This document shows, one piece after another, positions 21,655 to 34,321 of a DNA stretch of 64,000 bases (positions are counted from its first letter, which is position 1; each line of letters opens with the position of its first letter). The stretch spans positions 746,609 through 810,608 of the forward strand of contig BCIM01000005.1 of the NCBI GenBank assembly GCA_039545315.1, given 5' to 3'. This DNA is from Kondoa malvinella. Taxonomy: Eukaryota > Basidiomycota > Agaricostilbomycetes > Agaricostilbales > Kondoaceae. The notes below the pieces were generated by a model that was not told where the DNA came from, searched no databases, and saw only the letters and a program-made list of their open reading frames with translations. Made by a program: the position numbers and the translations under genes.

Positions 21655-24080
21655 TCAGCCTTCGACCTTGTTGCTCTTTGCCAGTCGTCTGGTTCCGATA
21701 TCTTTGCGGTCGCTTGCCAATACTTGAGCGAACTTGCTTCTCGCCCTGATTTGGGGACCGTAGAAGTAGAACACGTAGACTGCAGGACTTAGCCAGAGGT
21801 CTATGATTCGCGACTTGAAACCTACCGGGAATCGTACTGTAGCAACACATCAGCCTGTGTCAAGACCGATTGCAGAGTTGCACTTACACCAAGATAGCGA
21901 TACAACCAAGCAGCGTACTCGCCCATGCGAGTGGATAGGTGTTGCTGAGATTGGTATAAACTTCAACGAGTTTTCAGCCGGTAAAAGCACAGCAAAAGTG
22001 AGCGACGTACGAGGTGTAGCATACCTGTGAGTTGCAATTATGTTAGTAAGCATCTAGGTGGCTTGAGAGATCGCCTACATGGTCGCAACCTGTATATATT
22101 TGATATATGTTATGAGCAGATAACCCGGGCGAGAAAAGACGACCTACACCAGCGAGGAAGTCTCTCGACATGCCATTTCCGCCTAAAGAGTAAGTCAGAC
22201 CAACGCACAACCAGAAGAACCTGGGACATACCTGTAGCACTAGCTGAATATGGTCCATACGCCTACATGAACAGATTAGATTAGATTAAGATAGCAGCGA
22301 GAAGATTCGAAGCATACCTCAATCATGTAATCGATCGTTGCCTGTACGAAGCGATGAGAACGATAGAGACATCAGTGCACAAGACGTACCATGTAGATCG
22401 AGAAATTAGCAATGCCGACGAGCGCCGAGAAAATCATGGGCACAATCCAAGGCACGCGATCAGGGAATTGAGATGACCAGGCAAAGGCGAGCAGGCCCCT
22501 GCTATTATGAGCGAGAAGACAGAATGCAACTCGGTGGCTTACAAGGGCAGCAAGGGCGCAGTGTAGAGTAGCTGATGTAAACGCACTTCAGGCGCCAAGG
22601 CGTCTGGATCCTCTTTACGAATCCGAGTCTGCTTGATGATGAAGGGGAAGAAGCTGAAGTAGGCGATAAAGTATCCAATCAGGAGAGGGAAGAAGGCCAA
22701 ACCGATCTGTTCTGTGGTGAATCCCCATCCACTGTATACAGCTGGTAATGTTTTATCAATTCGATGTGCATACTCGAAGCTTGATATGGCTTACGAGTAT
22801 AGCTCTCGATGAAGGTGAAGATCAAAGCGTCCGCAAATCCACTCAGTAGCGAGAGACAGAGGACGATGGGCTCGCGAAGGAACATCTGAAAAGGCCGAAG
22901 GAGAGTAGTCCCAATCTCTTTTGGTGTCAGGCGATTCTTTTTGACTTCGTTCGGTCCCCAGACGTCTTGTCCTTCCGTACGCCGCTTCTTTGCGATGCGG
23001 TCTATCATAATGGTTGCTCGTGTTTCCGGCACCTAGCAAAGGGCATGAGCGAATTGTAGCGCCCTAGCGAGCAACTCACAGTGAAGAAGTGTAGCAGCTG
23101 GACAAAGCCACCAACGATCAATTGAGTCCAGAAGTTCCAACGCCAGGAATACCGAGTCTGAACAACGGTAACAAAGGTGAAGAGCGAATAAGCCAGATGT
23201 CGGGTAGAGATAATCAGACGAACCTGGATGAATGCGCCTGCAATCGGTCCGACGACACTTCCTCCGACACTTGAGAAGACAATGAAGTTTACAGCCCATT
23301 GCTGATTCCATTGAGGGAACATGTCTGCGATGATTGCCAGCGTAACGGATCCACCAGCGCTGGAGAAACCGCCTAGAACACGGCCGACCACGACTGAAGC
23401 ATAGTTCGGTGCTAAAGCTACCAGCACCTGCCAAACATTGACGAGGAAGAGTGAAGCTTGTAAGATCTTCCATCGGCCAAACTCTTCTGACGGTGCGGCC
23501 CACTGAGGTAGACGCGCGCGTGAACATGGGCGGACTGAGCCTATCGAAGAGGATGCAGACTTACTAATTCACAACCGAACGCGTAGGTGACTGCTCGAGG
23601 TTTTAGGTTGGTAGGGCTAATCGTGGACCTTTACTGACTGAGGAAGACAGCAGATCCCACTCTCGCCTTTTGTTCTGCAGATCTGTCAGACAGAACGTAT
23701 AGCTGAACTGGCCAAACTGACCACTTATGTTAAACTCTTCGGTCAAGCCAGAGACAGCGTTACCGTAAAGTGAAGCGCTATATAGCAAGACAATCAGAAT
23801 CCCTGTTCATAACCATATCGGCAGCAACTCACTTTAAGTTCATGCTAATTTGGACCATAAAGATGACGGTGAGGATATACCATTTCTTCGCAGACGAGAA
23901 GCCGAAACCGAGTTCATCATAACAGTCTGCTTCATCCAGCACTCTTTTGCCATCTGCGCGTTTAGCGGCCTTTTCATCAAGCGCAGCATTCCGATCGACA
24001 ACAGTTTCTTGAGAAGCAGTCTCTTCAGCATGAGTCGCTTCCGCCCCGGGCGTCTTCTCTGTGTAGGGCTTTGTTTTCAT
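21655..24080 (-). CDS. MFS transporter, DHA1-type drug:H+ antiporter
   Basis: Many-exon gene for a protein of about 500 residues. A hydrophilic N-terminus (MKTKPYTEKTPGAEATHAEE) leads to CYDELGFGFSSAKKWYILTV, the usual opening of fungal DHA1 carriers. It is followed by SLYGNAVSGLTEEFNISGQ, the motif-C-like GRVLGGFSSAGGSVTLAIIA, SVGGSVVGPIAGAFI and WRWNFWTQLIVGGFVQLLHF. The central loop is charged (RIAKKRRTEGQDVWGPNEVK). The spliced end is GCIAILVTIPVYVFYFYGPQ, then a basic tail closing at SNKVEG. Twelve helices are expected in the plasma membrane. Relatives export drugs, polyamines or caffeine-like compounds. The substrate is not predictable. Confidence 0.88.
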
Positions 24081-24933
24081 CGAATCGAAAAATCTGATGA
24101 TGGTCTAAGAAGACGCATGCGACATTAAGCTTACCCCATGTTTTCCAACGGGAGCCAGATATAGAATTGCATATATAGAATTGGCCTAGGTGTGAAAGTA
24201 AATAATGTAGGCATTGGACAAGCAAGCTAGATATCGATGCAGTGTATGAGACGATTGGAAGAGTCTTTCAAGCATGAAAATGTACAACACTTGCACGCGA
24301 GTGCGCGACAAGCAGAAACATGACTTGGGTTTGGCGGGAAACGCAGCAGCAAATGGGCAAGATATGCTGGATTGATGCACCGCACATATCGACACAATCT
24401 TTGACTTCACAAACGCATGGCTGCTGTCATGCTTGAGAATTGAGACAGAGCCAGAGATCCGCAGGGACCTGTTGGATATGGCTTGGCTGCAGCCGAATGG
24501 AAGGACCCGACCCGTCTGGCCATGGAGTCAGGTATTCCTACAGAGTTCAATGCATGTAAGGCTATTTGCTCTTGCAAGCTCGGTGTCGAAGCATTGGCGA
24601 TCCATCGGACCAACGCGTGAGTATGGTGCTCGTAGACCTTGAGGTTTGACGCAGACAAAGTGTAGTATAACATCAGGCGGGCTTGGCTGTCAGATTATAA
24701 GAATCACTTGACTTTGCGACTTCCGATCCTACTTTTTTGAAAGCCTACAAACCTAGAAACGAGTCACATGAGCCGAATCCAAAAAACAACAAAGGTCTTC
24801 TGGCTCATCCAGAGAGCACCACAGACTACAATAAGGGCAGCACAACCTGTGCTAGACGTATGCTGGTACGTCTTTGTCATGTCAAGCCCCATATCGCCTG
24901 ACTAACCCTGTTATGATTTCGCAGGTCAGCACC
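24081..24933. promoter_or_regulatory. Divergent region with 5'UTR intron of the PACT gene
   Basis: 853 bp between the MFS start and the PACT-protein start. A likely 5'UTR intron runs 24858-24924: donor GTATGC, a CTGACTAAC branch site and acceptor TTTCGCAG just before the start ATG. No coding frame in the rest is convincing. Confidence 0.5.
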
Positions 24934-27900
24934 ATGTTTGCCATGGAAACGCCTTCAAGGGTCTGGAAACGAGTGCAAGACTTGCAAAAACAAGAAGAAC
25001 TGCTGGACGATTTGCCTTCGTTGCCTGCAGACTCTTCTGCTGAAGACGACCTCTCTGCCGCAAATCAACAATCGTCCTATGTCCAGCCTTCACCCAAGCA
25101 GCGCATTTTGCTAGATTCACCTGTCACAAGCCAGCAGAGAAGAGCCACAGACTCCTCATTCAAAAAAGGCTTGACAGAATCACCTCTTCACTCTACACCT
25201 TCACAACATGCGCCCAGCACTGTCTCGTCAATGCGAACTGGCCAAACTACCTTACGGCCAGCTGGACCAAGCAGATCTGGATCTCTGCGCTCTTTACCTT
25301 CCAGTCGCAAATCTTCCTTCGTGCGAAGCCGCAGCCAAAGCAGAAGCAACGTCGACCTCAGCATTGAACAGACTGAACAATCCATCGATCAAGCGAGCAG
25401 TGTGGATGAAGATATGAAGATTGTACAGAGTGGAAGCTCGAGTGATGAAGGACTCAAGCGTCAGCGAAAGGTTTCTGGCCGGTCTCAGCCAAACGAAGCA
25501 TCGATGGAAGACGTTTCTTTACGATCGCCCAGAATTGACGACCTCAGTGCTCAATTGGGAACGCTTCCTTCAGCAGAAAATAGCTATGCCAACTCGCAAC
25601 ATTCTCCTTGTCCGCAACCTGCCTACAGAAGACCATCACCGATACCTGAGGACTCTGAAACAGCAGGCAGCGAGAAAGCATCACCTGCGTCTATCGCATC
25701 TACCTCAAGCCGTCGACCCGATCTGCACCATGTCGTCCTCGACCGCAAGAAGCGCTCCACTGGCACCCGCGATCGCGTACCCAGCCTGACTCACTCATAC
25801 GCAACATCTCGTTCTGGTACCGTCCTATCTCCAGAATCACACTTTTCCCAGCATGATCAAGTCTCTATCAATCAGTCGAGTGATGAGCCATCTCGCGACA
25901 GTGCAGATCAAACGGACCTTCCTCCCCTTTCTCGCCGGTCGTCACCAGCCAAGCAATATCAATCGCCCTACCGCAAGAATCGTACTCTAGAGTCATCTCC
26001 AGGTGTAGGTAGAGATCATCCATCGAGCGCTGCGCTCAGTCGGCAACATGAAACTCCTCTCAGCCGAACTTTGGCCAGCTTTGTTTCTTCCAAATTTGCC
26101 AATCTCAACAGATCAGCCTCGTCCGATGGATCGCATCGTGCATCACCAAGTCAGCTCGCTACGCCTAAACCTCAAGGCAGTCAATCGGACATCGACAGAC
26201 GGAAGAACCACCTTCTAGCCACACTTCAAATGACTGCCGTTCGATCAGAAACACGAGCAAGAATCAAGAAAGGTACTCCATTCCGTCGAGAAGAGACAAC
26301 AACAGGCAGTGAATCTGGATCTTCGGCATCAGCTTCTTTCCTCGGTTCCGTCTCCGACGCTACGTCGAATGACCTGAACCCTACCGCAAACAATTCTTTG
26401 CCTCTTGCTGGTCAAGCTGCTCGATTCAACGGCGCGAAACTCAACTCTTATTTACATACGCTCAACACTCATCTTACGTCCGAGAATTCCACCCTGGTCA
26501 AATCGCTCGAAGAAAGCAATGCCGAGATAGCACGTCTGCAGAACCTGCTTGGCGATCAATCTGGTTCAGAGGGCGAGATGAGTCGAATGATGGCTGAAGA
26601 ACGAGAGCGAGAGACGGATAGGTTGAAGTCGAACTTGAACGAGAAGGAGGAGGAATTGGCCGAGTTGAGAGGAAAGTTGTTGAGGGCTCAAACGGAGTGG
26701 TTGAATCAGGGCGAAGAGACCAGAGCGCTCGGTCAGGAGAAGAGTGTGAATGAGTTGCAGGCCAGAGTCTTTGAATTGCAGGATGCGCTGAAAGCCGAGG
26801 GAGAAGCAAGAGAGAAGGAAGTAGATCGAGTGGAAGAGCTGGAAAAGGAGTTGGATGAGAAAGATGAAGTGATTGAAGATGCTCGAGCAGAGTTGGAAGA
26901 GCAACAAGCAGACTTTGCGGAAAAGATGAAGAAGCTCGAAGAGGAACTTTGTGCCGTTATGGAAGAGCAAGAAGGTCAACTCGACGAAGCTCAGAAAGAA
27001 GCCCAGGCCAAATCAGAGCTGCTCGAACAGCACCAAGAAGACTGGAAGCATGAAAGAGAAGGTCTGCAGAATGAAATTGTCCAGCTTGAGGAAGACTTGC
27101 AGCAGACTGCTGAACAGCGTGATCGATTGGCAGCTGACCTCAAACAAGTTTCTGCTTCTGCAGCGTCTAAGCGATCGACCAGTCCGACAGACCGAAATGA
27201 TGCAAAAGTCTCCTCTCTGATGACCGATTTGGCAGCCAAGGAGTCACTTCTCAAGGCAGTCAATGCTGAGAACGTACGACTGAGCGAGCGGGTGTCTGCA
27301 TTGAAAAAGGAAGCAAAAGAACATGCAGAAGAGCTGGGCAGTTTCAAATCGCAACATGCTCAAGTCACACAACAACAGCAGTCCGACGCCAACGACCGCA
27401 ATGAAGACATTGAGGATCTGCAGTCCGAGATTCAGCTTTTGGCGGCCAAGGTCGAAGGCTTTGAACAACGAGAAGCCGACTTACTTGTCCAGCTCGATAC
27501 AGCACAACGCGATCTCGACCAGCATGTCATCCTGGGCGGTCCAGCGCTAGATGATCAGTCCATGGCAGATGCAAAGGACCTCGAAATAGATCATTTGGTC
27601 AAAGCCAAAGCTGCCTTGGAAGTTCGCGTCAGTGGCCTCAAAGATCAAGTCGCTGTGCTGTCGCTTGCTCGGCAAAGCGATATGATGACTCCTAGCAAGT
27701 CGATTGCCTTCAAACCTATTGTCGGTATTGCGACGCCAAAGACCCCTGGGCAATTGTTGAATGATGTAAGTTCGCCTTCCGCTCTGTCACCTCGGACTGA
27801 TACTTTGCGCAGATGACATACCTTGATCAATCTGATGCAACCCTGACACCTTATGATGTCCAAGTGCAAAAGCTTGAAGTCCAGATCAGACGCCTACATG

Positions 27901-28912
27901 ATCAGCTTGCAGCAGCGAACAACGAGCTCGATGACAAGCTAGCCAAGCTACAAGCCGCCAACAGAGGCAACCTCGTCACTGGAAAAGAGCTGATAGCTGC
28001 TCGGGCCAGAATTGTTCAGCTCGAGAACCAGATGACTGGTGGTCGATCATCGCCTGCTGGCAACCATCAAGATCTCGCAGCAGCGAGGAATGAGGCGACC
28101 AAGCTAGAGGCTGAACTGGCTTCGGCTCGACATCAAATTCAGCGCCTTATTCGTCAACAGCACAATGTCCCCGACACCAGCGCACAAAGCGGGGAGCTGG
28201 AGAAGCTGCTCCGAGCAAAGTCGGCTGAATTGCGAAATGTCCAACAACAATTGCGAGAAGTACGAGCTGATCGCGAAGATGTCCTGAGCGGAGTCAATGG
28301 TCTGTTTGCGGATTTGCAGCGAGTTCGTCAGGATGCGGTCGAATTGGGTTGTGATATTGCGTCCGCTCGAGAGGGTGGAGGTGCTCCGTGAGTTTCTTGG
28401 TGTCCAGTCTCCGATTGTGTCTGATAGCCTATGGTAGCAACAACAAAGGCAGAGTAGCCGAGGTCAAAGGCCTTTTCGCCATTGTCGCATACCTCAAGGA
28501 GAAGTACACGCGTGAATCGAATCTCCGTGGAGACCTGGCCCACCAGAAGCTCTATCTCCAGATGTTGCTGCAGCAGAAGCAAAGCATGTGCGTTTGTTTC
28601 TTTAGCTGCGGGGAAAGTAGCTGATTTGCTCTGTATAACAGGATCGATGCAACAGCTACTACTCTCACTCGCTTTGGTCTGCCAAGCAGCCTCTTTGAGA
28701 CGCCAAAGGTGACAAGCAGAAAGTTCAAGAGTGCCGTCTTGGCGGTCATGGCTGTTTCCCGCATGAGGTGAATGCTCTGTTGGACGACTGCTTGACCCTG
28801 TCTGACTTGCGGCTGCAGTACGTCGAGTCGCAAGTGGAGAGCTCAGCTAGAGGTCAAGACTGCACTCCGAGAAGCTTATGGCGTCGCAAGAGGCAAACCT
28901 TTCCCGATCTGA
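24934..28912 (+). CDS. PACT-domain spindle pole body / MTOC protein
   Basis: About 1250 residues. The N-terminus (METPSRVWKRVQDLQKQEEL) and the next 480 residues are Ser-rich and disordered with many SP/TP sites. A long coiled coil follows (about residues 500-1080). The C-terminus reads LFAIVAYLKEKYTRESNLRG, DLAHQKLYLQMLLQQKQS, IDATATTLTRFGLPSS and SRKFKSAVLAVMAVSRMS, ending SRKWRAQLEVKTALREAYG. This follows the order of the PACT domain of pericentrin/AKAP450, which in Spc110 and Pcp1 relatives anchors the protein at the spindle pole body and binds calmodulin near the basic Trp segment. It probably recruits gamma-tubulin complexes. ATG 24934 (ACCATG) follows the 5'UTR intron. An upstream in-frame ATG at 24913 would lie inside that intron. 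Confidence 0.8.
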
Positions 28913-29325
28913 TGTCTTTCTCTCCTTTGGTTGTTTGTTCTCTGTTCTGTTCTGTTTCGACCTTTCTTGCGTGTATACAAAGGGATTGTATAGCCGTTGA
29001 TGCTAGACAGATTGTAACATTGTACTTTTCATGCTTTTGATCGAATGGCTTGCCATGATTTGACTCTGCTCTATCAAAGCCTGATCTGCGAGGGTCTCTG
29101 AACAACTGATAGCACCTCTGGCAACAGCTTGAGCTCCATCGTTATAGCTTGGTGTGCAATATTTGTCCGACTCAGCGAATCTCTTTCCGCAACCTCGAAG
29201 TGATCATCCGACCTGACAGTCGTGAGCTTGACACTTGATTCATTTGATCTGCGCTTAACGTGCAAACGACGCCCAGGCTCAAAGCTGTTCGGTCTCGGTA
29301 GAGTCAAATCTGGCAATCTAACGAA
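28913..29325. promoter_or_regulatory. Intergenic region upstream of Zn2Cys6 gene
   Basis: 413 bp between two plus-strand genes. A run rich in CT and GTTCT/TTCTG lies just after the PACT gene stop. No RNA gene or repeat recognised. Confidence 0.35.
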
Positions 29326-32300
29326 ATGCAGCAAGAAGGCGACACGGACATCAACACGAACCCTGGCAATGACCCAACTGCAGGGCCTTCTGACAGCAAT
29401 GCACCTCCCGCAGATGGACCACCGCCTAAAAAGAAGATGAAACCGTCTGCACCGAGGACGAGTAGAGCTTGTTGTACGTCGCTTCAGCTCTTGCTACCTA
29501 TGAGCAACTAGCTGAAGCAAGATTGTACAGTACATTGTCGAAAGCAAAAGGTAGCGTTATTCGGGAAGACCAGCTGAAATAATGACTGAACCACGATTTG
29601 GCAGATGCGTTGCGAAGGAGCTGACAACCCGCCTTGCAAACGTTGTGCAGCTGCAGGACATGAATGTGTGTTTGAGAGAAGAGCAGACTATCTCTTAAAG
29701 TATGTTACAGAACCAGAATGGCGCACAAAATAGCTAAGCTTGTTGGACAGTCCTGAAGATGTTGCCTGGCAAAGTCGCATCGAATCACGAGTCGAAGTCA
29801 TTGCGCAGACTGTAGATCGTATTCTGTCTTTCCTCAACGGTCAAGGCTCTTGTCCCCCGCCAAATGCATCCCAACCCAATTCGGCCTTGTACACTTCCCA
29901 TTCGCAACAGCAAGATCAGCTTCAGGCTTATCAGTATGAACATCAAAGCGGCTCCTCTTCTGAACTACACCAGATCCCATCACCTACACTTTCTTCCATG
30001 CCAAATTTCGACACTTCTTTCGCAAGCTTTTCAGCGCATGATCATTCTCAACATGACCCGAACGACTTGCAAGGCGATTCTATGGGCATCGAAGGCATGA
30101 CGGCACACTTTGATCCAGATGCACGGTACTCTTTCGCTTCGGATCCCGGACTGGCAGCAATCGATGGTTTGTTGCGTCAAGTGGCAGACAGGGTAGCAGC
30201 GGACAGTAGGCAGTCGTCGGAGAGTAATGGTGATTCAGGAGGAAGGATGCCAAATCCAGCAGAACAGGATCGATTGATTGATTTGTGAGCTTCTGTTCAA
30301 AAGTTGCTTTTCCCGTTTTTGGTCGCTGGCATCTTGGGGTTTCTCGGCGCTATTCTTTGGCACAGCATGGGGTTCGTCTGCACGTCTGCTGTCAGTCCGT
30401 GTTATTTGGGTTTACTTCTCTTTGTAGATGCCAGCGGCGATTCACGAACAATGAAATTTGTAAAATTATCATCGGGACCTTGTGCTGACTTGCCTTTTCT
30501 TTCTTTTTCCTCCCCCTAACAGCTTCAACAAGAAATTACAGTGAGTATGCTTGTGCATTTGGCGAACGAACACGAGCTAATCGTCTATCTGCAATCAGTC
30601 CGCAGATGTATGGACTGGTATGTCCACTCTATCGATCGGTTGGCTCTGCTTATAGGTGAATCAACAGAAACCATTTCAATACACTCGCGAACAATATGTG
30701 CAGGTGCGTGCTGCTCGGTCAGCAAGTATTCAGCTAACGAGACGGATGATCAGCGCTCGCCCATGCTCTACATCATCATCCTATGCTCTGCTTCCTTCCA
30801 CAGTCCGCAACTTAAGCAGTTTGCGCAGCCATTGAGAGCTAGAGCAAGCGCTGTGGCCAAGTGTGAGTCAATCGGTCAATTGACCCAGGCAAACGGCGCT
30901 GATTCATAGTAGATCGCTTGGATGCCTGGCAGTCACCGGATGGAACCAATGCTCCAACTTGCGCCCGAGATGCGACGGATGACGTTTGGGCTCTGTGCAT
31001 TGGCCACACGGTTAGCCTTTAGTCCGTTGCAAGACTGGCTACAGTACTGATATTTGTGCCAGTGGCTCGGTATGGGCTCTTGGCTCGAGATTGGTGTCAC
31101 AGACGCTGCTCTTGCGTCGATGGTCAAGGTTGGACAACTACGAGAAGCCTTTGTCAGTCGTTACCTTTTTCGTCATTACGAGCAATCGCTGAGTACCTGG
31201 CAACAGAAAGAAGTAGTTCGAGACGATTCTGGTGCCCAGCTCAGCGCCCTGGTGGCCAACAGCGGTGATCCTAGTCCAATCAGAAGAATTACAGCTTGGT
31301 ACTTCCTCGTCATCATTCGACTCCAAAGAGCCTGCATCACAATGACGGACACGCCACTGACGTTGGATCCAACCGTTTTGCAAGTTGATGAACTTTTGGC
31401 CGCGCCTGCTTCTATCGCCACTTTTGCTGGTATGCCTTGGCGTCTCGTACCAGATCTTTCAGCTGAGGCATGAGATAGCGGCTACAACTCAGATTGAACT
31501 GTTGACTTTGCTCAAGAGCGTCGATAAGCGCGACACCAGCTCTGCCATTCGACAGAAGATCAACTCTGCGCTTGACGACTTGTAGGTTGGCATATGGCCG
31601 ATCACTTGTCATGTCTGACCTCAATTCTTCAGCTGTATTCGTACGCCGATGAAATTGAATATCGGACATTGGACAGGTAGACTTCTCACCCTGATTGTCG
31701 AATCCGAGCTTGAATTGACCGCTTATCCGCGCAGGTCTAGCTCCTGATTGGGGTCAAAAAGCGCTTAACCTGCATCACCAATTCGCTCGCTTATACGTCA
31801 ACGCGTCAGCCCTGTCTGAACCTGTCCGTACCAGCGAAGGAGTGTTGAGTACCAATATCGCTGTTACCGCTGCTTTCGCTCTGGTGGATATGGTTCGAAG
31901 AGACGATGTGATCAAAGGCGTCCTAGGACAGCTGCCCGGATTCATGGTGTCTGCTCTTACTTTTGCTGCTGCTTTCCTGCTCAAAGTGTTGAGGATGCAA
32001 GAGTGTGATGTGATTGATGTTGGTCTGCGGCGAGAGAGCGTCTTTACTCAAGGTAAGTTTGATCGAATGCAATAAAGCTTGTGCGCACAATGCTGATTGT
32101 TTCGACAGTGCAAGACGTCTGCACGATTATGAGAGCGAGTTGCGCTTCTCCGCTTGCGTTCGCATACCACTCTGCTGTCGGTCTTCAAGAACTGCTAGAA
32201 ATGACTTCTGCTTTGTCAATGCGAGCATCTGGACAATCTCGACCCGGCTCAAGAGCAGGTCGACCACACTTCCAGCGTCAATCTAGCGCCCCGCTCGGTA

Positions 32301-32476
32301 GTCGTTCTGCGGCCGATTTCTTCAGTCTGGACGACTTGCCTGCTTCCGTGCCCATCACTAATGACGACACTTTCCTCTATCAGCCAGAAATGTATAGTAA
32401 TCAACCTTTCTCATCGACTGGTGATGGTGGCATGACTGCGTATGATTTGTTTGATAATTTGTTGCCTAGAGGGTGA
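29326..32476 (+). CDS. Zn2Cys6 fungal transcription factor
   Basis: Spliced protein of about 620 residues. The zinc cluster is assembled from three exons: RACLHCRKQKMRCEGADN, then PPCKRCAAAGHECVFE, giving all six Cys (CxxCx6Cx7CxxCx6C). A Lys-rich stretch before it (KKKMKPS) may aid nuclear import. A predicted coiled-coil linker follows (WQSRIESRVEVIAQTVDRIL), then a Gln/Ser-rich stretch. The middle-homology region (FNKKLHPQMYGLVNQQKPFQ, SPMLYIIILCSASFHSPQLK) is of the fungal_trans type. The end is MTAYDLFDNLLPRG. The intron at 30285-30522 is about 238 nt, four to five times the local norm. Target genes are unknown. Confidence 0.88.
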
Positions 32477-32619
32477 TTGTTTGCATGTACGGACTATTGA
32501 AGCATGTGTATCGGAGGTGCATGTGCTGTCTAATGTATAACAAGGTTACCGTCTGCTTATCACACCTATCGGACTGTCAACGGAGCAGTAAATATCTGGT
32601 CGAATGTTATAGCATTACA

Positions 32620-33589
32620 TTAAGCCTTTGACCCATTATCAAGCTTCCCAACAACATTATAGCGCTATGAAGCCATCAGTGGAGACAAAGCAGTCCCAAC
32701 TTTAGGCAAACCTTGGTGTAGTATGCCTTCCAGTCATCGAGCACAGCCAATTCCTTGTCCGTAAGCTCACTATAGTCTGAAATGGCGTCTGCTGGATCGA
32801 GAGACGATTTCCCGAGTGCTATGCAAAGGATCAATTCTGTGAAGCGGTGAAGTCGAAAGCGTTCTTACCTTTTGATGCATCTTTGCCCGCGAATACCTTT
32901 TTGACTATCAGCAAGTAAGGCTGAGGTGTAGACAAACTGTTACATTATAGCCGCAACCCGGGCCTAGTATTATTGTCAGCTTTCAAACCGCAATTGCAGG
33001 TAAGGGCAGACTGACCGTACACATCTCGCTTGCTCGATACGTCGAATACTGTGCCTGTGATATGAGATTAGTTGGAAAGTTCACACTGCTGCGTTTTATA
33101 ATGCACCCTTCACACAGACGAGAATCGGCTTGGATGGATCAGAACCGCTTGACGAGACTTCAGCAAGGGAACGGGCAGGGAAGAAAGAAGAGCATACTTG
33201 TGCTTTGCCAGATCAGCAGGTGTATAAGCTGTAAATTCCCGATATGATCAAGCAACAGAAGTGACCTGTTCAATGCAGACTCACGATCATCCTTTGGTGG
33301 ATCAGGCGTGAAATCCACAGGCGGCATCATGCTGACTTTCTCTTCTTTCTCTTCGGATTGGACAGGTGCAACGACTGGTCTAGGCCAATAAGCGATCAGT
33401 AGCGCTGCGACTCTTCTATCAGATGCATTTCATGTGCTTCTCATCAGAACGCACTGAGACCTGCTAGAGCTGAGAACACGAGGATGGAATTGTCCAAGAA
33501 GTTGGCTTGTAGGCTTGAGAGTGTCTAGAGATTGCTCTCGGATCAATATTATGCACCTGGCCTTCGTCGTAACAACGGACCAAAGGCAT
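32620..33589 (-). CDS. DAP1: Dap1/MAPR cytochrome b5-like haem-binding protein
   Basis: Spliced protein of about 175 residues. A membrane anchor comes first (NSILVFSALAALLIAYWP). Next is the MAPR cytochrome-b5-like domain: YTPADLAKHNGSDPSKPILV, CVKGTVFDVSSKRDVYGPG, VFAGKDASKALGKSSLDPAD, DYSELTDKELAVLDDWKAYY. It ends TKRYNVVGKLDNGSKA, which is typical of the family. Dap1 binds haem through a Tyr and supports Erg11/P450 sterol demethylation at the ER membrane. The 5' end is less certain. The best start (MPLVRCYDEGQ, 33589) needs a 32-nt intron, short for this genome. Confidence 0.85.
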
Positions 33590-34321
33590 TCACGACAGAG
33601 AACTTCTGTCGCCAGTTCACAGCAGGGCAATAAGGCTGTATGAGCTGTACTACTGTCGCTGAGTATAGAGGTCTTGTATGTGCAAAAGGCAACAGTTGTC
33701 GACATACCGTCATGTCGTTTATTAATTCCTAAGTCTGCATACGCCGCTCAGGCTACGCGCTATCAGAAGTCCCTTATTGCTCTCGGCGACGTCAAGTATC
33801 TTCCTCGCTGTGCTAAAGCCTTGCCTCGAGACTGCTCAAACGTCAACGCCAGCGACTGCACTGCTCCTATGCGCATCTGCAATGCGCTCAAGCTCTGCGC
33901 ATGCTGGACAATAATTATGCGCTCTGCAGTGTTGCTTCTGCTAGCTGCAATTCAAGGAGATCTGTTGCCTGCCAGCTTCTATTTTTGACCTGATCTTCTG
34001 CTCGTCCTTTATGTCACAGTCCTCCCCATACCTGTCAGGACACGACACGTAAATATGCTTGTACTTGCCGACATCAAGCTGCACTGTCTGCTAAAGCTTG
34101 GGGAAACCAATCAAGTCTCCTCAAGTATGGAATGCAATACATTGCTCTATCAACATTCCGATCTGTCTATGCTCTAAGTGTTACCGATCATACAGTGCAT
34201 TCCCCAGCTCTATTGAAAAGCGGGCCGCCCATTGTTGTCTGTGATCTGTCAGAGTCAGATACATTCCTAGCCCGCAATAAAACACCCCTCTTTCCCTTCA
34301 TTAGTCACTCTCTTCTCTAAA
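33590..34321. promoter_or_regulatory. Divergent region between DAP1 and aquaglyceroporin locus
   Basis: About 730 bp. It serves as promoter for DAP1 and formerly or currently for the aquaporin locus. A pyrimidine-rich leader precedes the ATG at 34322. The open frames inside show no family signature. Confidence 0.4.

Noticed and set aside
24874..24933. Upstream extension of the PACT protein from a non-ATG codon
   Set aside because: The segment fits a 5'UTR intron with a good branch site and acceptor. ATG 24934 has a better context.
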